This document shows positions 32,371-36,674 of a stretch of DNA of 36,674 bases, piece by piece. Made by a program: the position numbers and the translations under genes. Below the pieces are notes generated by a model. The model was not told the origin of the DNA and did no database searches. It worked only from the letters and a program-made list of their open reading frames with translations. Each line of letters opens with the position of its first letter. Position 1 is the first letter of the stretch. Source of the DNA: Campylobacterales bacterium (lineage in GTDB: Bacteria > Campylobacterota > Campylobacteria > Campylobacterales > Nautiliaceae); contig JALVWY010000088.1 in NCBI GenBank assembly GCA_027023105.1, positions 1-36,674 of the forward strand, read 5' to 3'.

Positions 32371-33197
32371 TACAAATCTTTTAGAGGATGATATTTTAAA
32401 ACACTCTCTTTTAAATTTTCTTTTTGTATATGGGTATAAATCTGAGTGGTATTAAGTGAAGAGTGTCCTAAAAGTTCCTGGACAATTCTTAAATCCGCCC
32501 CACCTAAAACAAGTGAAGTTGCAAAAGAGTGCCTTAGGGTGTGAGGTGAAACACCTAAATATTTTTTAGTAATATTAAAAGCACTAATTCTGCTTAGTTT
32601 ATTGCAGTTTTTATTTACAAAAATATATTCATTCCCGCAAGGTCTTTTATAAAGATACTCATTAATAGCCTTTAAGGCAATCTCAGCTATTGGGACAACT
32701 CTTTGTTTTTCACCTTTTGCCATTGTAACTTTAACCCATCCCTCTTCAATATCAGCCGATTTTACATTCAATGCTTCGCTGATTCTAAGACCGCACGCAT
32801 ACAAAAACAAAATCAAAGCCTTATCTCTTAATTCAAACCACGAAGATTTTTGATAATTTATATGCTCAACACTTCTTAAAATTTCTTCTTTACTTAAAAA
32901 TTTTGGAAGTGTTTTTGGAATTTTTGCTTGTTTAACTTTAAATTTTTCATCAATAATTTCTTTTTTATAAGCAAAATCAAAAAAAGAATTAATAGCACTG
33001 AGTTTTCTATTAAGGGAGCGTTTATTATCTATTTCGGATAAAAAAGAGATAATATCGCTTGTATCAGCTTCTACTATTGGTCTTTTTAAAAATTCTTCAA
33101 ACTGAACTAAATCCCTCTTATAAGCATCATATGTATTTTTACTTACAGCTTTATTTATAAGAAGGTATTCTAAAAAACTTTCTATATATTTACTCAA
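32370..33197 (-). CDS. Tyrosine recombinase of XerC/XerD type
   Basis: A recombinase of about 275 residues with an N-terminal SAM-like core-binding domain and the complete catalytic set in the C-terminal half: Arg in CGLRISEAL, Lys in MAKGEKQRVVP, HTLRHSFAT (His-x-x-Arg), LLGHSS and the nucleophile in TQIYTHIQ. Such enzymes resolve chromosome dimers at dif with FtsK. I start at TTG 33197 (MSKYIESFLEYLL), 9 nt behind AAGG and overlapping the lipoprotein stop by 8 bases. The frame is open to 33239, including an ATG at 33236, but the added residues are the out-of-frame tail of the lipoprotein gene. XerH, the usual Campylobacterota enzyme, is longer. Confidence 0.88.
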   Translation of the reverse strand: MSKYIESFLEYLLINKAVSKNTYDAYKRDLVQFEEFLKRPIVEADTSDIISFLSEIDNKRSLNRKLSAINSFFDFAYKKEIIDEKFKVKQAKIPKTLPKFLSKEEILRSVEHINYQKSSWFELRDKALILFLYACGLRISEALNVKSADIEEGWVKVTMAKGEKQRVVPIAEIALKAINEYLYKRPCGNEYIFVNKNCNKLSRISAFNITKKYLGVSPHTLRHSFATSLVLGGADLRIVQELLGHSSLNTTQIYTHIQKENLKESVLKYHPLKDL

Positions 33198-34194
33198 TAA
33201 AAAATACCTTATCCTGATTATATATTTTACATCCATCAAATCTTAACGGCTCACTTGTATCAAACTGATTTGTTTTATAGACAGTAATATTTAAATCAGG
33301 TGATATTTTAAGCAGATATCCGTTTGTGGTAAGAGTATAAATATTTCCGTTACACACACTCGGTGCAAAAAAATCTGCAAACGGAAGATTCTTTTCTTTT
33401 AGTTTTTTTAGATTGGAATTTAACTTAATAATTTTTCCTTCAACATTAAAAACATACAAATTATTTTTATACGAAATTATATGTTTTATTTCATCTTTAT
33501 AAGTAATTAAGAAATTTGGATTAAACAATACTATTTTTTTAGGTGTCGCCATAAAAAGATTATTGTTTACTATTTTTAGAAAAATTATATTATCAATAAT
33601 AGAATCATCTGAAATATCAATATTTCTAATGAACTGATATGTTTTTGCATCCACAACAGCTATATTCCCGTTAAGCAAAGGATATAAAATCAATCCCTGA
33701 TAAAAAACAGGTTTAGCTCCAAGATATTTTGCAGCAATTACATCATCGCCTTTTTTTAAAAAAAGCATTTTATTTTGTTTTAAAGAATAAAGTCCGTATA
33801 AATTGTTTTCAAAAACCAAAGCTATTTTATCTTTGTTTTGTGTCGCAGAGTAAAGCATATAAGGCATTTTTACAGTTTTGTTTTCATCAATAACTAAAAG
33901 TTTATCATTATAGGCGGCTAGATTTTTAGATATTTTTTTAAATTTTCCAAGTTTTTTACCGTTTACATCAAAATAAACATATTCTCCTCTTACACCGTCA
34001 TCTAAAAAAGAAGTTTTTTTCGTATATTTTAATGTTAAAACTCTAAATGTTTTTGAATCTTTTGTGTAATCATATAAGCTTTCATCTAAATTTTTATTTT
34101 TTAATGTTTCATTACTGAATTTTTGAGGTTCAAAATTTTTTGTGCTACAACCCAAAAATAAAAAGAGCGGTATTAAAACAAAAAAATATCTCAT
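33190..34194 (-). CDS. BamB-like lipoprotein with beta-propeller repeats
   Basis: A 334-residue lipoprotein: signal MRYFFVLIPLFLFLGC, Cys16. The rest is beta-rich with repeating blade-like segments (KIALVFENNLYGLYSLKQ; VFYQGLILYPLLNGNIAVVDAKT; NLFMATPKKIVLFNPN; NGNIYTLTTNGYLLKIS) as in PQQ/BamB propellers. Its ATG overlaps the stop of a YfgM-like gene, the same order as yfgM-bamB in E. coli. BamB helps insert outer-membrane proteins. Similarity is by layout and context rather than clear motif, so the symbol is withheld. Confidence 0.7.
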   Translation of the reverse strand: MRYFFVLIPLFLFLGCSTKNFEPQKFSNETLKNKNLDESLYDYTKDSKTFRVLTLKYTKKTSFLDDGVRGEYVYFDVNGKKLGKFKKISKNLAAYNDKLLVIDENKTVKMPYMLYSATQNKDKIALVFENNLYGLYSLKQNKMLFLKKGDDVIAAKYLGAKPVFYQGLILYPLLNGNIAVVDAKTYQFIRNIDISDDSIIDNIIFLKIVNNNLFMATPKKIVLFNPNFLITYKDEIKHIISYKNNLYVFNVEGKIIKLNSNLKKLKEKNLPFADFFAPSVCNGNIYTLTTNGYLLKISPDLNITVYKTNQFDTSEPLRFDGCKIYNQDKVFFIE

Positions 34195-34760
34195 TTTACT
34201 ATCCCGTAATGAAGAAGATAAGCCCCAAGCGCTTTAAATTTAGAATTAGGATTTATGTTATTAAACACTTCTTTTGCTTTTTTTCTGTTATGCTCTTCTA
34301 AATATATTTTCATTAAAGCAAATCTGACAGGATTTTTAAGAATTTTATAACTTGGATTCAAAAGATATCCCTCAAGCGATTCTTTTGTTCCTTTTTGCAT
34401 TGCAATTTCATAGGCTTTTAAAGCTTCCAGGCTTTTTGAATTTACTTTTGAATATTCACCTTTATTAAAAAGATATAAATTATAAAGCTTTTTATCTTTT
34501 TTTACAATTTCAAGAGCTTTTTTATCGTTTGGATTTTGCAAAAGTGTCTCAAATGCATTATTTGCTTTTATAAGATTTTGTTTTTGAATATAGGTGTAAA
34601 TATTATATCCTATTAAATAAGCAGCTAATATAACAACTGTCAATATAATCTGTTTTTTATATTTTTTAACAAATTTTTCCAGCTTAAAAACTTTTACTAA
34701 AAGCTCTTCATCCTGTTTTAGCTCTTCAGTATCTCTTTTTATTTCATCTTTAATACCCAT
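34191..34760 (-). CDS. YfgM-like single-span TPR protein
   Basis: A 189-residue inner-membrane protein with a charged cytoplasmic N-terminus (about 1-36), one membrane helix (about 38-56, ILTVVILAAYLIGYNIY) and a periplasmic helical-repeat part (AYEIAMQKGTKESL; ALMKIYLEEHNRKKAKEVF). The topology and place before the BamB-like gene match YfgM, a partner of the Sec translocon. Family assignment is moderate because TPR consensus is weak. Confidence 0.72.
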   Translation of the reverse strand: MGIKDEIKRDTEELKQDEELLVKVFKLEKFVKKYKKQIILTVVILAAYLIGYNIYTYIQKQNLIKANNAFETLLQNPNDKKALEIVKKDKKLYNLYLFNKGEYSKVNSKSLEALKAYEIAMQKGTKESLEGYLLNPSYKILKNPVRFALMKIYLEEHNRKKAKEVFNNINPNSKFKALGAYLLHYGIVK

Positions 34761-34771
34761 AAATTGCCTTT

Positions 34772-35641
34772 TTATTGAAATTTTATCAAATAATCGTCTA
34801 TTTTTTTTATAACTTCCGGTGCTATTTTAACATTTAATTCTATAATTTTTAAATTTAGGGGAAATTTTTTAAGTTTTACATAATCTTTTGCTGTTGTTAT
34901 TATAGTTTTATCTTTAAATTCTTTTAAATCTTCCCACTTATACTCATAATGGTCCGGAAAAAATTTATATTTTTTATCCCAAAAATTAAGAAGCCTTTTT
35001 GGATTAGAAATACCGCTTATTAAAATATCTCCCTTAGGAACTTTAACTTCTCTTTGAATATCATCTAAGACAATATCAGCATATTTTAAAAAACTTCTTG
35101 GATATCTATATCCGCCTGCAGGCAAAACAAAAGGATTTTTTATTTTTTTATCAATTACGATATTAAGTTTTTTAAAAGGTTTATCAAATCCATCATCTAA
35201 AATAACAAAATCAGCCCCTAATTCTTTAGCTTTTATTATTCCTTTTTTTCTATCTTCACTGACAATCACAGCCGCTTTTGTAAAAAGAGCTGTTTCCATT
35301 GCTTCATCACCGCTTATATCTACATCAACCAAAATTTTTTCAAAATCCTTAACGACAACAAGCCCCTTGCTTTTTCTTTTGTATCCCCTCATAACAACAG
35401 CGATTTTTTTATCTTCATAACGATTAATAACAGCTTTTGTCAAAGGTGTTTTTCCACTACCTCCAACAATAATATTTCCAATAGAAATTATAGGAATTCC
35501 TAAATCTTTATAATTTCTAGGAAATTTAATTAAAACAATTAAATAATAAATTAAAGAAAAAGGAAGTAAAGCTAAAATAAAAGCCCGGTGATACCACTTC
35601 GGTTCAAAAAGCATTTCTTCAAAAAAATTATATATTTTCAC
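34772..35641 (-). CDS. lpxK: Tetraacyldisaccharide 4'-kinase
   Basis: Adds the 4'-phosphate to the lipid A precursor at the inner membrane. The 289-residue protein has an N-terminal membrane-binding helix (about 18-38), Walker A VGGSGKTPLT, VVMRGYKRKSKG, the acidic DVDISGDEAME segment, ILDDGFDKP and LPAGGYRYPRSFLKYADIVL. The start is GTG at 35641, immediately after the nadE TAA, with AGG 6 nt upstream. nadE-lpxK is also found in Campylobacter. Confidence 0.95.
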   Translation of the reverse strand: MKIYNFFEEMLFEPKWYHRAFILALLPFSLIYYLIVLIKFPRNYKDLGIPIISIGNIIVGGSGKTPLTKAVINRYEDKKIAVVMRGYKRKSKGLVVVKDFEKILVDVDISGDEAMETALFTKAAVIVSEDRKKGIIKAKELGADFVILDDGFDKPFKKLNIVIDKKIKNPFVLPAGGYRYPRSFLKYADIVLDDIQREVKVPKGDILISGISNPKRLLNFWDKKYKFFPDHYEYKWEDLKEFKDKTIITTAKDYVKLKKFPLNLKIIELNVKIAPEVIKKIDDYLIKFQ

Positions 35642-36433
35642 TTAAAGCCTAATGTCTCTTTCATATAAAAAGTCGTGTCCTATTGTTCTTGCTTTTAGTT
35701 TTACAATAATTGGAGGCTTTCTTTTAAACTGATTTTGATAAACTTTTTTTAATACAAATTCCACTAAATTTTTATCATATTTTTTAAGTAGCTCTTCTTT
35801 TGTAGCTCTGTTATCTACAAAATCTCTTAATACCTCATCTAAAACTTCATAACTGTATCCAAGGTCAGCTTCATCACTTTGCCCTTCCCATAAATCGGCA
35901 CTTGGAGGTTTAGAAATAATCTCTTCATTAACCCCTAAATATCCGGCAAATTCAAAAATCTCCGTTTTATACAAATCCCCTATAGGATTTAGTGCACTTG
36001 CCAAATCTCCAAAAAGCGTCCCGTATCCAAGCATCAGTTCGCTTTTATTGCTTGTGCCTATTACCAGCGCATTAAGTTCGGCAGACTTATCATAAAGAAT
36101 AGCCATTCTCATTCTGGCAGAAAAATTCCCAAATCTCACTTTATTATCAATTTTATATGCTTCAAGCAAAGGAGCAATAGAGATAATTTCATAATCAATA
36201 TCAAATTTTTCACAAAGTTTTTTGGCATCTTCAATACTTGATTTACTTGAATATTGGCTTGGCAGCAAAAAGGCTTTAAAATTATTTCCTAACGCCTTTT
36301 TTGCCAAAACTGCCACAACAGCACTATCAATTCCACCGCTAAGACCTAAAATTCCTCTTTTTAGTCCTGTTTTAGTAATCTCTTCATAAATAAATTTAAT
36401 TAAAAACTCTTCAATCAATTCCCATTTTTTCAT
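35642..36433 (-). CDS. nadE: Ammonia-dependent NAD+ synthetase
   Basis: Amidates deamido-NAD with ATP and ammonia, the last step of NAD synthesis. The 263-residue protein has the ATP pyrophosphatase loop GLSGGIDSAVVAVLAKKALG (about residues 29-48), LVIGTSNKSELMLGYGTLFGDLA, and PSADLWEGQSDEADLGYSYEVLD. No glutaminase domain is present, so it is the NH3-dependent type. It starts eight bases after the rpoD stop. Confidence 0.96.
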   Translation of the reverse strand: MKKWELIEEFLIKFIYEEITKTGLKRGILGLSGGIDSAVVAVLAKKALGNNFKAFLLPSQYSSKSSIEDAKKLCEKFDIDYEIISIAPLLEAYKIDNKVRFGNFSARMRMAILYDKSAELNALVIGTSNKSELMLGYGTLFGDLASALNPIGDLYKTEIFEFAGYLGVNEEIISKPPSADLWEGQSDEADLGYSYEVLDEVLRDFVDNRATKEELLKKYDKNLVEFVLKKVYQNQFKRKPPIIVKLKARTIGHDFLYERDIRL

Positions 36434-36441
36434 TTTAAACC

Positions 36442-36674
36442 TTAGCTGTCTATATAATTTTTAAGAAGTTTTCCAATATTCGGATGTCTAAGTTTTTTAA
36501 TAGCACTGCTTTCTATTTGTCTAACTCTCTCTCTTGTTACATTTAGCGCTTTTCCAATTTCTTCAAGAGTTCTTTCGCTTTTATCCGGCATAAGACCAAA
36601 GCGCATTTTAATAACTTCTCTTTCCCTTTCATTTAAATTCTCAAGTATTTCATCGATATGTTTTCTTAAATCTT
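36442..36674 (-). CDS. rpoD: RNA polymerase sigma70 factor RpoD, C-terminal region 4 (partial)
   Basis: The last 77 codons of a sigma factor; the rest lies beyond the right edge. Visible are DEILENLNEREREVIKMRFGL and the region 4.2 helix-turn-helix RTLEEIGKALNVTRERVRQIE, followed by SAIKKLRHPNIGKLLKNYIDS and a TAA. This is the -35 recognition end typical of the primary sigma factor. It heads, in this window, the nadE-lpxK run. Confidence 0.93.
   Translation of the reverse strand, partial: DLRKHIDEILENLNEREREVIKMRFGLMPDKSERTLEEIGKALNVTRERVRQIESSAIKKLRHPNIGKLLKNYIDS

Overview
The window is AT-rich bacterial DNA with very short gaps and many overlapping stop/start codons. Gene content and order point to the Campylobacterota (Epsilonproteobacteria): a PEB4-like PpiC next to class II fba, nadE followed by lpxK, a very large FlgL behind a sigma54 promoter, and a MoxR/Bat operon. 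A thermophilic, chemolithoautotrophic lineage such as the Nautiliales would fit, but that placement is inference; no rRNA is present.

Layout. 1-8493 (minus) is a housekeeping run read rpsF-ssb-rpsR-alr-xseA-flgL-ftsK-lipoprotein. flgL has its own sigma54 promoter and carries an in-frame TAG at codon 20. 8677-9696 (plus) is gapA with its own promoter and terminator. 9823-10563 (minus) is a REP-associated type (IS200-like) transposase. 10617-14264 (minus) is a Pqi lipid-transport operon with split PqiA, PqiB, PqiC and a SlyB-like lipoprotein. 14280-17137 (minus) is a compact restriction-modification cassette: a C5-cytosine methyltransferase, a beta-class amino-methyltransferase and a LAGLIDADG-like/HNH nuclease. 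17244-17591 (minus) holds tRNA-Lys, Glu, Val and Asp behind a strong sigma70 promoter. 17759-23641 (plus) is the seven-gene MoxR-DUF58-BatX-BatA-BatB-BatC-BatD operon. 23631-27159 (minus) is yebC-ppiC-fba-PLP deaminase. 27220-27864 (plus) is nth. 27902-30170 (minus) is an accessory pair of a pentapeptide-like membrane protein and a Fic enzyme with its own promoter. 30211-36674 (minus) is a second long housekeeping run: rpoD (partial)-nadE-lpxK-yfgM-like-bamB-like-xerC/D-like-unknown-coaX-hisG-methyltransferase.

How the genes work together. Several clusters serve the cell envelope: Pqi/SlyB, LpxK, a YfgM/BamB-like pair, a periplasmic PpiC and the membrane Bat complex. gapA and fba are central carbon genes; the GAPDH cofactor pocket is unusual. 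FtsK with an Xer recombinase, SSB, XseA and Nth cover chromosome upkeep.

The most unexpected signal is translational. Three genes (ftsK, the C5 methyltransferase, the PLP deaminase) have conserved N-terminal sequence that can only be reached from AUU, AUC or AUA start codons, each 5-7 nt behind a good Shine-Dalgarno sequence. The flgL nonsense codon and the LAGLIDADG/HNH restriction cassette are the next most interesting points. All functional calls rest on motif recognition by eye; no database search was run.
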